From: Ensifer canadensis
GTDB lineage: Bacteria > Pseudomonadota > Alphaproteobacteria > Rhizobiales > Rhizobiaceae
Assembly: GCF_017488845.2 (NCBI RefSeq)
Contig: NZ_CP083371.1
Span: 682,001-746,000, forward strand
Reading direction: 5' to 3'
Length of the DNA stretch: 64,000 nt
The position numbers and the translations under genes are program-made. Under the pieces are notes generated by a model that was not told the DNA's origin, did not search any database, and was given only the letters and a program-made list of their open reading frames with translations. This document shows positions 26,347 through 35,192 of the stretch, in pieces (within the stretch, counting starts at the first letter, position 1; each line of letters opens with the position of its first letter).

Positions 26347-26955
26347 TCAGGCGGACTTAAGCTCAGCCTCGGCGAACTCGTAGTTCGCCAACCGATCGAG
26401 GAAATTGCTGACATAGTCGGGGCGGCGATTGCGGTAATCGATGTAGTAGCTGTGTTCCCACACATCGAGACCGAGCAGGGCCTTGCCCTCATTGGTGGCG
26501 ATCGGGTTTGAGCCGTTGGCGGTCTTCGTCACCTTGAGCTTGCCGCTGGCGTCGAGCACGAGCCAGGCCCAACCGGAACCGAACTGGCTGGTGGCCGCAG
26601 TCTTGAACGCGTCCTTGAAGGCGGCGACGCTGCCGAAGTCCTCCACGATCTTCTTCTCAAGACTGTCCGGAATGCGCCCGCCCTTGGGGGAGAGATTGTT
26701 CCAGAACAGAATGTGGTTCCAATGCTGCCCGGCATTGTTGAAGACCGGCGCCAATTCCGCCTTGCCGTTGGCATGGCGAACGATGTCTTCCAGCGAAAGG
26801 CCGGCGAGGGTCTGGTCCTTTTCAACGAAGCCGTTGAGCGCAGTGACATAGGCCTGGTGGTGCTTGCCGTGGTGGAATTCCAACGTCTCGGCGCTCATGC
26901 CGGCTTCGGCCAAAGCGCCGGTGGAAAAGGGTAGGGAGGGGAGTTCGAAAGCCAT
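26347..26955 (-). CDS. sodB: Superoxide dismutase (Fe type)
   Basis: 202 residues. Dismutates superoxide in the cytosol. The four metal ligands are present: His28 (LEFHHGKHH), His81 (QHWNHILFW), Asp163 and His167 (LDVWEHSYY). The NAGQHWNH context with Gln in the N-terminal domain is the Fe-SOD signature, as opposed to AGGH in Mn enzymes; cambialistic use cannot be excluded. The gene is divergent from a SufR-like Fe-S regulator with inverted repeats between them, so expression is probably tied to iron-sulfur or oxidative status. Confidence 0.93.
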   Translation of the reverse strand: MAFELPSLPFSTGALAEAGMSAETLEFHHGKHHQAYVTALNGFVEKDQTLAGLSLEDIVRHANGKAELAPVFNNAGQHWNHILFWNNLSPKGGRIPDSLEKKIVEDFGSVAAFKDAFKTAATSQFGSGWAWLVLDASGKLKVTKTANGSNPIATNEGKALLGLDVWEHSYYIDYRNRRPDYVSNFLDRLANYEFAEAELKSA

Positions 26956-27020
26956 GGTTGAAATCCTCTTCAGCTGGATAGAACGCAGCGAATGTCTTGT
27001 GCGAGATCCATCCGGCGTGT

Positions 27021-27084
27021 ATTTAACAAGACAATTCTTTGTAAATCTCCGGGCAATAATATGTCAAGCGATCACTTGTTAAAT
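27021..27084. promoter_or_regulatory. Operator-like repeats between sodB and the SufR-like gene
   Basis: Three related elements: ATTTAACAAG (27021-27030), a second inverted copy ending TCTTTGTAAAT (27036-27046, forming a near-perfect 26-bp dyad with the first), and CTTGTTAAAT (27075-27084), the exact reverse complement of the first. The last lies just inside the regulator's coding region. They are candidate binding sites of the Fe-S regulator, giving autoregulation and control of sodB. Confidence 0.55.
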
Positions 27085-27759
27085 CCGGATCAAAGCCAGG
27101 GACGTTCGCCGGCCGAACGCATCCTGCTGGCGCTGAAGCTGCATGGGCCGCAGACGGCGGCGGCACTCGGCAAGCGCCTGTCGATATCAGGTGAGGCGGC
27201 GCGCCAGCAACTCGTGCGCCTGGCCGAGGAGGGGCTGGTAAATTCCTGGTCGGAGGCGCGGGGCGTCGGCCGACCCTCGCAGTTCTGGGGGCTGACCGCC
27301 TCGGGCCATGCGGAATTTCCCGATACCCATGCGGAGTTGACCGTGCAATTGCTGCGCACAATCCGCCAGACGCTCGGCGACGCGGCGGTCGATCGGGTCA
27401 TCGCGGCGCGCGAGGAGGAGACGCGAACCGGCTATCGCGCAGCGCTCGACGGCGCCATTAGCCTGCGTGATCGGGTGGAGAAGCTCGTGCGCCTGCGAAC
27501 CGCCGAAGGCTACATGGCCGGCTACGAGGAGACGGGCGACGGCACTTTTCTCTTCGTCGAGAACCATTGTCCGATCTGCGCCGCCGCTGCCAGTTGCCAG
27601 GGCTTTTGCCGTGCGGAGATCAATATCTTCCGCGACATTCTCGGTCGCGACGTCGCGGTCGAGCGCACCGAACATATTCTCGCCGGCGCACGCCGTTGCG
27701 CCTATGTCATTGCCCCGGCTCAATCGCGGGCGGTGCACGGTGAGCGTTCCGGCGCCTGA
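27061..27759 (+). CDS. SufR-like winged-helix regulator with Fe-S ligand cysteines
   Basis: 232 residues. The N-terminal winged helix (residues ~15-75) reads SPAERILLALKLHGPQTAAALGKRLSISGEAARQQLVRLAEEGLV and is followed by the GRPSQFW wing typical of this ArsR/DeoR-like family. The C-terminal domain holds four clustered cysteines (NHCPICAAAASCQGFC) and a fifth in RRCAYVI, as in SufR proteins that bind a [4Fe-4S] cluster and repress when the cluster is present. Location beside sodB suggests it senses oxidative damage to its cluster. Start at ATG 27061 has a weak ribosome site; the reading frame upstream is not protein-like. Confidence 0.78.
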   Translation: MSSDHLLNPDQSQGRSPAERILLALKLHGPQTAAALGKRLSISGEAARQQLVRLAEEGLVNSWSEARGVGRPSQFWGLTASGHAEFPDTHAELTVQLLRTIRQTLGDAAVDRVIAAREEETRTGYRAALDGAISLRDRVEKLVRLRTAEGYMAGYEETGDGTFLFVENHCPICAAAASCQGFCRAEINIFRDILGRDVAVERTEHILAGARRCAYVIAPAQSRAVHGERSGA

Positions 27760-27906
27760 TTTTCAGATGCTGTACGGAAATGCTTGTGGCGCCGCGCGAC
27801 AAACACGGCGTCCAAGGGATGCCATACCGTTCGAAACACGCTGCCTGTTCAGACAGTAGCACATTTGGCCGGACGCAACGCGCATCCGGGCTCTCAGATA
27901 TCAGTC

Positions 27907-28674
27907 TCAGCGTGCGCCCATGCGAAGCGCTCCGTCGAGGCGGATGACTTCGCCGTTCAGCATCCGGTTTTCGCAGATATGCTGGACAAGGGCCGCGAAT
28001 TCCTCCGGCTTGCCGAGGCGCTGCGGGAAGGGAACGCTCTTGCCGAGCGAGTCCTGTACTTCCTGTGGCATGCCGGCCATCATCGGTGTTTCGAAGATGC
28101 CCGGCGCGATCGCCACGACACGGATGCCGTGCCGTGCCAGTTCGCGGGCAATTGGCAGCGTCATGGCGACGACGCCGCCCTTCGAGGCGGAATAGGCAGC
28201 CTGGCCGACCTGCCCGTCGAAGGCAGCGACAGATGCGGTGTTGATGATGACGCCACGCTCGCCGTCGTCGCCGGGCGCTTCCTTTTCCATCGCCGCCGCC
28301 GCCAGGCGGATCATGTTGAATGTGCCGATCAGATTGATGCCGACCGCACGCGCAAAGCTGTCGAGCCGATGAGGGCCGTCGCGCCCAAGTACCCTTTCGC
28401 CCGGCGCGATGCCGGCGCAATTCACCAGCCCATTAAGATGGCCGAAGGTATCAACGGCGGCGGAAACTGCGGCTGCGCCATCGGTCTCGCTCGTGACATC
28501 CGTCTTGACGAAAAGAGCATTGCTCCCAAGCGCCTCGGCCATCTCCCGCCCGGCGTCTTCGTTGATATCAGCAAGGACGACACGAGCGCCCTTGCCGTGG
28601 AGCAGGCGTGCAACGCCGGCACCAAGGCCAGATCCGCCACCGGTCACAATGAAGACTTTTCCGTCGATCAGCAT
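27907..28674 (-). CDS. Short-chain dehydrogenase, 3-hydroxyacyl-CoA dehydrogenase-like
   Basis: 255 residues. Classical SDR with the NAD-binding TGGGSGLG near residue 12, D of ADINEDAG indicating NAD over NADP, the NCAG motif, and the catalytic Ser/Tyr/Lys ([10 protein letters not shown]...YSASKGG). The [43 protein letters not shown] stretch is close to 3-hydroxy-2-methylbutyryl-CoA dehydrogenase (HSD10-type) enzymes of isoleucine and acyl-CoA breakdown. GGAGGAG precedes the ATG at 28674; the upstream open frame is not used. It stands alone in a long non-coding neighbourhood, so its pathway is uncertain. Confidence 0.82.
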   Translation of the reverse strand: MLIDGKVFIVTGGGSGLGAGVARLLHGKGARVVLADINEDAGREMAEALGSNALFVKTDVTSETDGAAAVSAAVDTFGHLNGLVNCAGIAPGERVLGRDGPHRLDSFARAVGINLIGTFNMIRLAAAAMEKEAPGDDGERGVIINTASVAAFDGQVGQAAYSASKGGVVAMTLPIARELARHGIRVVAIAPGIFETPMMAGMPQEVQDSLGKSVPFPQRLGKPEEFAALVQHICENRMLNGEVIRLDGALRMGAR

Positions 28675-29386
28675 TCCATAACTCCTCCAATACCGAACTC
28701 CGCCACCGTTTGGCAGTTGTCGCCAACGACAGGGGCCGGAGTTCACCGCCATCAGGCGGTGATGGCGAGACGTTAGCCTCTTTGAAACGCGGCGGAAATC
28801 GGCCGAAGTGATTTTTGATTTTGTGTTGCCGATAAAATGGCGTCCCTCCTGCCGCCGTCAACGGCTGCACTCGTTGGTGGGCAAGGCTCTTGTAGAAAGA
28901 CACGGCGTTTGACCTAACTGGTGCAACAAATTCAATCGCTTAGAATGACCTGCGCCATCGCAAAATATCCCAAATGTCAGCCTAATTTGACCGCACCTCT
29001 AACCTGTAGAAATCGCTATGATTTTTTGAGTGCTGTCGGGGTGCTTTTTTGATGGTTTCCTAGCGCTGGGGCGGTCGCGTAAATTAAGCGGAAGCGAACT
29101 CCGCCTTGACTTCCGCTGATATCCCGCACGTAGAGCTATTCGGCAACTGAAAAGGTGCGCCGAATAGGAGAGAAATACGACGACCGCGATCCGTTAAAGC
29201 TCGAGATTATAGCTTATCTTCGGTCGATCGGCAGATTCGTGGATTTCACATGGCCTGATACACGGTATTAGAGCTTCCGAGGCACGCCGCGTCGTCGGCG
29301 CGCCTTGGCAATCACGCAAGTACGGGGTCCCTGACGTATGAACCGTCTGATGCAGAAGAACGGAAGCTCTGCTACCTCGAGGAGAA
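28675..29386. other. Long intergenic region, AT-richer than its surroundings
   Basis: About 710 bp between the SDR gene and a small ORF. No protein gene is supported. It contains the SDR promoter, two T-rich tracts near 29023-29050 (TTTTTTGA repeated) and two adjacent perfect hairpins (29087-29117 and 29136-29167) described separately. The drop in GC and absence of genes suggest an insertion boundary or an RNA gene. Confidence 0.4.
29087..29167 (+). ncRNA. Tandem hairpins; possible structured RNA
   Basis: AGCGGAAG (29087-29094) pairs with CTTCCGCT (29110-29117), and CTATTCGGC (29136-29144) pairs with GCCGAATAG (29159-29167). Two perfect stems of 8 and 9 bp with loops of 14-15 nt within 80 bp of a non-coding stretch are more than expected by chance. 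No known RNA family is recognised and the strand is not determined. Confidence 0.3.
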
Positions 29387-29572
29387 ATGTCTCTCGCCAC
29401 CGCCTTCATCTCCGAGCTCGTCTTGGTGGCGAACCAAGTCGCAGGCTTGACGGCCTTCGAACAGCGCCGGCTGCTTGAGCGTGCGGTAGTGACGATCCGT
29501 GAAATGCGCGAGAACGTCGGGATTTCATACGCCAACTATGCACCGCGCCTGTCGCTGTTGCCGTACCAGTAG
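29387..29572 (+). CDS. Small hypothetical protein
   Basis: 61 residues: MSLATAFISELVLVANQVAGLTAFEQ, then RRLLERAVVTIREMRENVG and a Pro/Tyr-containing tail. The amphipathic helical pattern resembles short conserved hypothetical proteins common in rhizobia, of unknown function. GAGGAG is placed only 2 nt before the ATG, a close but usable spacing. It is 57 bp upstream of the ABC ATPase gene but is probably independent of it. Overlapping reverse-strand frame judged spurious. Confidence 0.45.
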   Translation: MSLATAFISELVLVANQVAGLTAFEQRRLLERAVVTIREMRENVGISYANYAPRLSLLPYQ

Positions 29573-29628
29573 TCAAATAGCAAGGTGAGGCGTGGTAACC
29601 GGCGTCGGTGCCGCTAGATTAACTCTCT

Positions 29629-30288
29629 ATGATTCTGAACCTGACCGACATCACGAAATCCTACGACACCGCTGAGGGTCCGACTGCCGTTCTCCGGGGG
29701 GTTGATCTTCACCTCGACAGGGCACAGAGCCTGGCTCTTACAGGTGAGTCTGGAAGCGGTAAAAGCACATTGCTTCATCTGATAGGCGGCCTGGACAAAC
29801 CGGACAGCGGCGCGATCTTGGTCAACGGGCGTGATATCGGGCAGCTCGACGACAGCGGTCGCGCGCTCTACCGCCGAACTGAGGTCGGCGTCGTCTTTCA
29901 ACAGTTCAATCTGATCCCAAGTATCAACGTTGCGGCGAACATCTCCTTCCATGCCAAGCTGGCGGGACGCTCCGATCCCGTCTGGGAAGCGGAGCTCGTC
30001 GAGGAGCTCGGCCTCGGCCAACTCCTGGGCCGTTACCCCGAACAGCTCTCGGGCGGCCAACAGCAGCGGGTCGCCATCGGGCGGACGCTTGCGGCGCGAC
30101 CGCCATTGATCCTAGCCGATGAACCGACCGGAAATCTCGACGAGGCGACAGCCGATGTCGTGCTTGATATTATGCTGAGGCTCAGCAAATCGGCCGCTAC
30201 GGCGCTCTTACTCGTGACCCATTCCAGCCGCCTGGCCGAAAAACTCGATCGTCGAATTCTGCTTCGCGGGGGGAAGGTGGTCGAATGA
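29629..30288 (+). CDS. ABC transporter ATP-binding protein (LolD/MacB/AttE-like)
   Basis: 219 residues. Walker A GESGSGKST (~residues 38-46), Q-loop VVFQQFNLIPSINV, signature LSGGQQQRVAIGR, Walker B LILADEP and switch His (VTHSSR) are all intact. The IPSINVAANI segment after the Q-loop is typical of the MacB/LolD class that works with FtsX-like permeases and acts mechanically on periplasmic substrates, without importing solutes. Its stop overlaps the permease ATG (ATGA). First gene of a three-gene cassette with an AttH-like protein, like attE-H of Agrobacterium. Confidence 0.88.
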   Translation: MILNLTDITKSYDTAEGPTAVLRGVDLHLDRAQSLALTGESGSGKSTLLHLIGGLDKPDSGAILVNGRDIGQLDDSGRALYRRTEVGVVFQQFNLIPSINVAANISFHAKLAGRSDPVWEAELVEELGLGQLLGRYPEQLSGGQQQRVAIGRTLAARPPLILADEPTGNLDEATADVVLDIMLRLSKSAATALLLVTHSSRLAEKLDRRILLRGGKVVE

Positions 30289-32694
30289 GCCGGATCGCTT
30301 TCTGGGCTCTGCTTTCGCACTGGCGCTACAGGCCGCTGCAGTGCGCGACACTGATCCTCGGGATCGCGCTCGCGACGGCGCTCTGGTCTGGCGTGCAGGC
30401 GATCAACGCGGAGGCCCGCGCAAGTTATCAACGCGCGGCGACCGTTTTCGAACAGGGTAATCTTGTTCAGCTGGTTGCGAGGGACGGCGGGGGGATTTCA
30501 CCGCAAACGTACGCGAAACTCCGCAGGGGGGGGCTGGAGCGTTTCTCCCGTGATCGAGGGCGATCACAGGTTCGGCCAGAGCCGCATTAGGCTGATCGGT
30601 ATCGATCCATTGACGATGCCTTCGGAGGGACAAGGATTCCAGGTTTCAAACGCGTCGGACCTCGTCGAATTTGTCGGCGGTGCCGGACAAATCATCGTCT
30701 CGGCAGCAACGGCCGCGCGGCTCAAGGAAACTGACGGCCTATCAGTTAAGATCGCTGCCGATCTTCCAGACGACACGGCCTTCGTCGACATCGGCGTCGC
30801 CGATCGTCTTCTGAACCGCGATGCGGCTTTGAGCAGGATCGTCGTCACGCCGTCGCAGAAGCCCGGGCTCGCTCCCGTCGGAAATCTCGCGCCCGAGCTC
30901 GTTGTTAGAGATGCCGGTGAACGCCCTGATGTTGCACGGCTTACCGACAGCTTCCACTTGAACCTTACCGCGTTTGGCTTCCTGGCTTTCGTAGTCGGCC
31001 TCTTCATCGTCTATTCGGCCACGGGACTGTCTTTCGAGCAGCGACGCGGCACATTCAGGACGCTCAGGTCGTTGGGGATCTCGCTGCGAAGGCTCACGAC
31101 GATGTTGCTCATCGAGGTCACTGCTTTCGCGCTGATCTCCGGCGTTCTAGGCGTGGTCATCGGCTACTTCGTGGCGTCGGCGCTACTTCCAGGGGTCGCG
31201 GTAACGCTGCGAGGCCTCTACGGAGCAAGTGTGTCCGGAACGTTGACCCTCAGACCGGAGTGGTGGGCGGCCGGACTGGCAATGGCGTTGCTTGGCTCCA
31301 TTCTGTCATCGGCACAGAGCCTCTGGCGCGTTTGGACCATGCCGATACTTGCGGCACCGCAGCGGAGAGCCTGGGCGCGGGCGTCGGCAGCCGGGCTAGC
31401 AGTGCAGGCGGCCACTGGTCTGTTGTTACTGCTGTTCGCGCTTGGGCTGGCCTCGTTCGGCACCGGCCTGTATTCCGGTTTCGCTGTGCTCGCGGGTCTA
31501 CTGCTCGGTGCGGCGTTAATCCTGCCCGCCCTGTTGGGGTTCGCGATGAGCACTGGGGAGCGGCTTTCCAAGAATGTGCTCGCGAACTGGTTCTGGGCCG
31601 ACACGCGACAGCAGTTGCCCGGCCTATCCTTGGCGACTATGGCGCTCCTGCTCGCACTTTCCGCGAACATCGGCGTCGGCACCATGGTGGCGAGCTTCCG
31701 GCAAACGTTCTTGGGATGGCTCGACCAGCGTCTAGCCGCCGAGGTTTACGTCACGGCTCGCGATGAAGGCGAGGCCGCGCGCTTGCGTGAGTGGTTTCCC
31801 GCACACACGAAGGCCATCTTGCCGATCTGGAGCATCGAGGGCGACGTCGTTGGACAACATATGCAGATATACGGCGTCGCCGACGACCCCACCTATCGGG
31901 ATCACTGGCCCCTGATTGTCGGCTCTGCCGGGGTCTGGGACGAGCTCGCAAGCGGGCGGGGCGCGCTTGTGAACGAGCAGTTGTGGCGGGGCGGGAAAGC
32001 CGCGCCCGGACAGGAGATTGAGCTTCCGGGCGGTTGGCGGACAAAGGTGGTCGGCGTGTTTTCGGACTACGGCAATCCGAACGGCCAGGTCATCGTGGGG
32101 CTTAACGCTCTTGTCCGGCACTATCCGGAGGTTCCAAAACTGCGCTACGGGCTTCGCATGGATCCCATGCAGGTCGCGGACTTCAGGCAGCGGCTCGTCC
32201 GCGAAGTGGGTCTGCCGGAAAGCAGTATTATCGACCAGGCGTCGCTTAAACGACAATCCGCCGCCATCTTCGAGCAGACCTTCGCCGTCACCGGAGCGCT
32301 GAATGTCCTCACGCTGGCTGTAGCAGGATTCGCGATGTTCTCCAGTTTGCTGACGCTGTCTTCCGTTCGCTTGCCGCAATTGGCTCCCGTATGGGGAATG
32401 GGGCTACGCCGTCGCGATCTCGCGCTCTTCGAAGTTGTCCAGACAATCGCCCTCTGGCTGATGACCTTCGTCGTCTCCATCCCGGTCGGACTGGCACTCG
32501 CCTGGGTTCTGCTGGCGATCGTCAACGTAGAGGCTTTCGGATGGCGGCTGCCGCTGGTGCTTTTCCCTCTGGACTGGCTGAGGCTCGGGGCGATCGCCTT
32601 GGCCGCCGCTCTGATATCGGTGCTGATCCCGGTACGACGGCTGGCCACAACCGATCCGGCAGACCTTTTGAGGAGCTTCGCCAATGAACGCTAA
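30285..32694 (+). pseudogene. FtsX-like ABC permease, frameshifted at a G8 tract
   Basis: Read across one frame change this is an ~802-residue permease. The first part (30285 to ~30530) gives the N-terminal membrane anchor (WALLSHWRYRPLQCATLILGIALATALWSG) and start of the periplasmic domain. The rest continues in the next frame from the run of eight G at 30526-30533 (GGWSVSPVIEGDHRFG onward) with two FtsX-type membrane blocks, about eight further hydrophobic segments and an ending RLATTDPADLLRSFANER. Seven G would restore the frame exactly. It could be a sequencing error, a slippage switch or a real mutation. Everything else, including coupling to both neighbours, is intact. Confidence 0.8.
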
Positions 32695-33754
32695 AGCGAT
32701 GATACTCCTGCTAATTGCGTTTGCCACCTTGCTGGCCCCGGCGGCGGGCCTCACTCAAGGGTTCGCGGGCCTCGGCTCGGACGCCCAAGGCTTTGCCGTA
32801 CCACAACGAGGAGTCACGCTGGTGTTCCCCAGAGATCATGGAGCCCATCCGGACTTCAGAATCGAGTGGTGGTACGTAACTGCAAACCTCGAGACGTCCG
32901 ACGGGCAACGCATGGGCGCGCAGTGGACGCTTTTCCGTTCCGCCCTTGCTCCTGGAAATCGTCCCGGCTGGTCCGACCCGCAAATCTGGATCGGGCATGC
33001 CGCGATGACCACGGAAAACCGCCACTATGTAGCGGAGCGGCTTGCAAGGGGCGGAGTGGGACAGGCCGGAGCCACCCCCGAACCGTTCGAGACGTGGATC
33101 GACGACTGGCAGATGAAAGCCTCCGGAGGTGCCGCCCACGACCAGTTGGACCATCTTGATCTCAGGGCGAGCGGCAAAGATTTCGCCTACCAGCTGGTGC
33201 TCCGGGCGAAGGGACCGTTGGCGCTGCAGGGAGACCGTGGTTATTCGGTCAAGTCCCTGGCAGGCCAGGCGAGTTATTACTATTCGCAGCCGTTCTACGA
33301 GGTCCGCGGCACCGTGGAGCTCGACGGCAAGCCGCTCGATGTCTCGGGAAAGGCTTGGCTCGACAGGGAATGGTCGTCGCAGCCGCTGGCTTCCGACCAG
33401 ACCGGCTGGGACTGGTTCTCGCTTCATCTTGCCTCGGGGGAAAAGGTGATGGCGTTTCGCTTGCGCGACGGAGGCGAAGGCTACACCTCCGCGAACTGGA
33501 TCGCGGCCGACGGGAAAACGTCACCGCTTGCTTCAAACGATGTAGTCTTCGAGCCGCTACGGACAGCTGAGGTCGGCGGTCGATCGATGCCAGTCGAGTG
33601 GAGGGTCAGGATCCCCTCCCGAGGTCTCGATATCAGAACGACAGCACTGAACGATCAGTCGTGGATGGCGACATCGACCCCGTACTGGGAAGGCCCCATC
33701 GCATTTGATGGTAGCGTTTCGGGCGAGGGGTATCTTGAGATGACTGGGTACTAG
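32684..33754 (+). CDS. AttH-like lipocalin/carotenoid hydratase-family exported protein
   Basis: 356 residues. Signal peptide in the first ~25 residues (hydrophobic LLLIAFATLLAPAAG). The mature protein has the twin lipocalin-like domains of the CrtC/AttH family: RIEWWYVTANLET near residue 65, TLFRSAL, then GYSVKS..ASYYYSQPFYEVRGTVEL, and WLDREWSSQPLASDQTGWDWFSLHL. AttH family members travel with an ABC ATPase and FtsX-like permease and probably bind a lipid-like ligand in the periplasm; function is unproven. Its ATG lies 11 nt before the end of the permease frame, so it is coupled to it. Confidence 0.85.
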   Translation: MNAKAMILLLIAFATLLAPAAGLTQGFAGLGSDAQGFAVPQRGVTLVFPRDHGAHPDFRIEWWYVTANLETSDGQRMGAQWTLFRSALAPGNRPGWSDPQIWIGHAAMTTENRHYVAERLARGGVGQAGATPEPFETWIDDWQMKASGGAAHDQLDHLDLRASGKDFAYQLVLRAKGPLALQGDRGYSVKSLAGQASYYYSQPFYEVRGTVELDGKPLDVSGKAWLDREWSSQPLASDQTGWDWFSLHLASGEKVMAFRLRDGGEGYTSANWIAADGKTSPLASNDVVFEPLRTAEVGGRSMPVEWRVRIPSRGLDIRTTALNDQSWMATSTPYWEGPIAFDGSVSGEGYLEMTGY

Positions 33755-34084
33755 TTGGCGCAGGCTGGCACACCTTCAAGACCGTGGGAGAATTAGAAGC
33801 CACAAAGCTCAATCGTGGCAACAGTTTCAGCCTTCGGGATAAATGGAACATGCGAGAAGGGTCGGTCTCGCTTTCGTACAGGTGCTTCCGGGCCCATTGG
33901 GGCCGTACAGGAACAGCCGTTAGCAGATCGCGATTTGAGCCGTGTACCGCTTTTTTCATTAAATTATAGGATGATAAGCCATTGCTTAGGTCGGTTTTTG
34001 GTTTTCGGACATTTTGCTCGAACTTCTACACTCGACGCTAAGGGCTGGCCAAAACCGCAGCAATGGCTTAGAAGTGGCCCGCAT
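33755..34084. other. Intergenic region upstream of the queC riboswitch
   Basis: About 330 bp with no supported gene; short frames in all phases lack ribosome sites. It must contain the promoter of queCDE. A T-run (TTTTTT near 33950-33958) follows the AttH-like gene at some distance and could mark termination, but I see no convincing stem before it. Confidence 0.35.
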
Positions 34085-34116
34085 CCGGTCGCAGCCCACC
34101 CGGTCAAAACAAGGGA
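34085..34116 (+). promoter_or_regulatory. preQ1 class I riboswitch
   Basis: The segment has the preQ1-I layout in miniature. A short stem CCGG (34085-34088)/CCGG (34100-34103) encloses a loop ending AGCCCACC that resembles the conserved ligand-binding loop (AGCnnCACCC in known examples). The A-rich tail CAAAACAAGGGA follows at once, normally folding back into the loop as a pseudoknot. The tail contains the AAGGGA ribosome site 9 nt before queC, so ligand binding would block translation. Position ahead of queuosine-precursor genes strongly supports it. A covariance-model search would settle it. Confidence 0.6.
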
Positions 34117-34125
34117 CCCATTATT

Positions 34126-34836
34126 ATGAGAACTATCGTCATCTGCTCCGGCGGATTGGACTCCGTTTCGCTCGCGCACAGGATCGCGGCGGAGCACGAA
34201 CTCGTCGGCCTTCTTTCCTTCGATTACGGCCAGCGCCATCGCAAGGAACTCGACTTCGCCGCTGCCTGTGCCCACCGGCTTGGCGTTCCACACCAGATCA
34301 TCGACATCACCGGCATTGGTCAGCACCTGACCGGATCGGCGCTGACCGATGATGTCGAAGTGCCCGATGGCCATTATGCTGAGGAGACGATGAAGGCCAC
34401 GGTGGTGCCGAACCGCAATGCCATCATGCTGGCGATCGCCTTCGGCCTCGCCTCGGCGCAAAAGGCCGACGCCGTCGCCGTTGCCGTCCATGGCGGCGAC
34501 CATTTCATCTACCCAGATTGCCGGCCGGGCTTCATCGATGCGTTCCAGAAAATGCAGGACGAGGCGTTGGAGGGCTATGGCACCGTTCAGCTCCTTGCAC
34601 CCTATGTCAATGTCCCGAAGGCCGCCATCGTTACGGACGGCGCCAAGCACGGCACGCCTTTTGGTGAGACGTGGTCCTGCTACAAGGGCGGCGCACGCCA
34701 TTGCGGTCGCTGCGGTACCTGCGTCGAGCGGCGTGAAGCCTTCCATCTCGCCGGTGTCGATGACCCGACCGCGTATGCCGATCCGGATTTCTGGCGCGCT
34801 GCCACCAGCCGCTTCTCGGCAGAGGAGGTTCGCTGA
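34126..34836 (+). CDS. queC: 7-cyano-7-deazaguanine synthase
   Basis: 236 residues. Converts 7-carboxy-7-deazaguanine to preQ0 with ATP and ammonia in queuosine biosynthesis. The PP-loop ATP motif SGGLDSVSLA is at residues ~6-15, GQRHRKEL follows, and the C-terminal zinc site is intact (CYKGGARHCGRCGTCVERREAF). Full family length. Start ATG at 34126 with AAGGGA upstream inside the riboswitch tail. Overlaps queD by one base. Confidence 0.95.
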   Translation: MRTIVICSGGLDSVSLAHRIAAEHELVGLLSFDYGQRHRKELDFAAACAHRLGVPHQIIDITGIGQHLTGSALTDDVEVPDGHYAEETMKATVVPNRNAIMLAIAFGLASAQKADAVAVAVHGGDHFIYPDCRPGFIDAFQKMQDEALEGYGTVQLLAPYVNVPKAAIVTDGAKHGTPFGETWSCYKGGARHCGRCGTCVERREAFHLAGVDDPTAYADPDFWRAATSRFSAEEVR

Positions 34837-35192
34837 TGTACCGCATCACCAAGGAATTCCACTTCTCCGCCTCGCATCAGTTGAGCCATCTGCCCGCCGA
34901 TCACCAGTGCGCGCGGCTGCACGGCCACAACTACATCGTCGAGGTCGAGCTTGCCGCCGCGGATCTCGACGACGACGGCTTCGTGCGGGATTATCACGAC
35001 CTCGCCCCGCTGAAGCGCTACATCGACGGCAGCTTCGACCACCGTCATCTCAATGATGTGCTCGGTCACGACCGGGTGACGTCGGAGTGCCTGGCGAGGC
35101 ATTTCTACGACTGGTGCAAGGAGCGACTGCCGGAAACGTCGGCAGTTCGCGTCAGCGAGACGCCGAAGACCTGGGCGGAATATCGGCCATGA
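34836..35192 (+). CDS. queD: 6-carboxytetrahydropterin synthase
   Basis: 118 residues. Makes 6-carboxy-5,6,7,8-tetrahydropterin from dihydroneopterin triphosphate. Zinc-binding histidines are visible in [10 protein letters not shown] and [11 protein letters not shown], with the catalytic Cys in HQCARLHGH and the HRHLND segment. Starts on the last base of the queC stop (TGATG) and its own stop overlaps queE by 4 nt (ATGA), so the three genes are tightly coupled. Confidence 0.95.
   Translation: MYRITKEFHFSASHQLSHLPADHQCARLHGHNYIVEVELAAADLDDDGFVRDYHDLAPLKRYIDGSFDHRHLNDVLGHDRVTSECLARHFYDWCKERLPETSAVRVSETPKTWAEYRP

Noticed and set aside
29194..29535. 113-codon reverse-strand frame
   Set aside because: Ser/Arg/Thr-rich and antisense to a better small ORF with a ribosome site at 29387.
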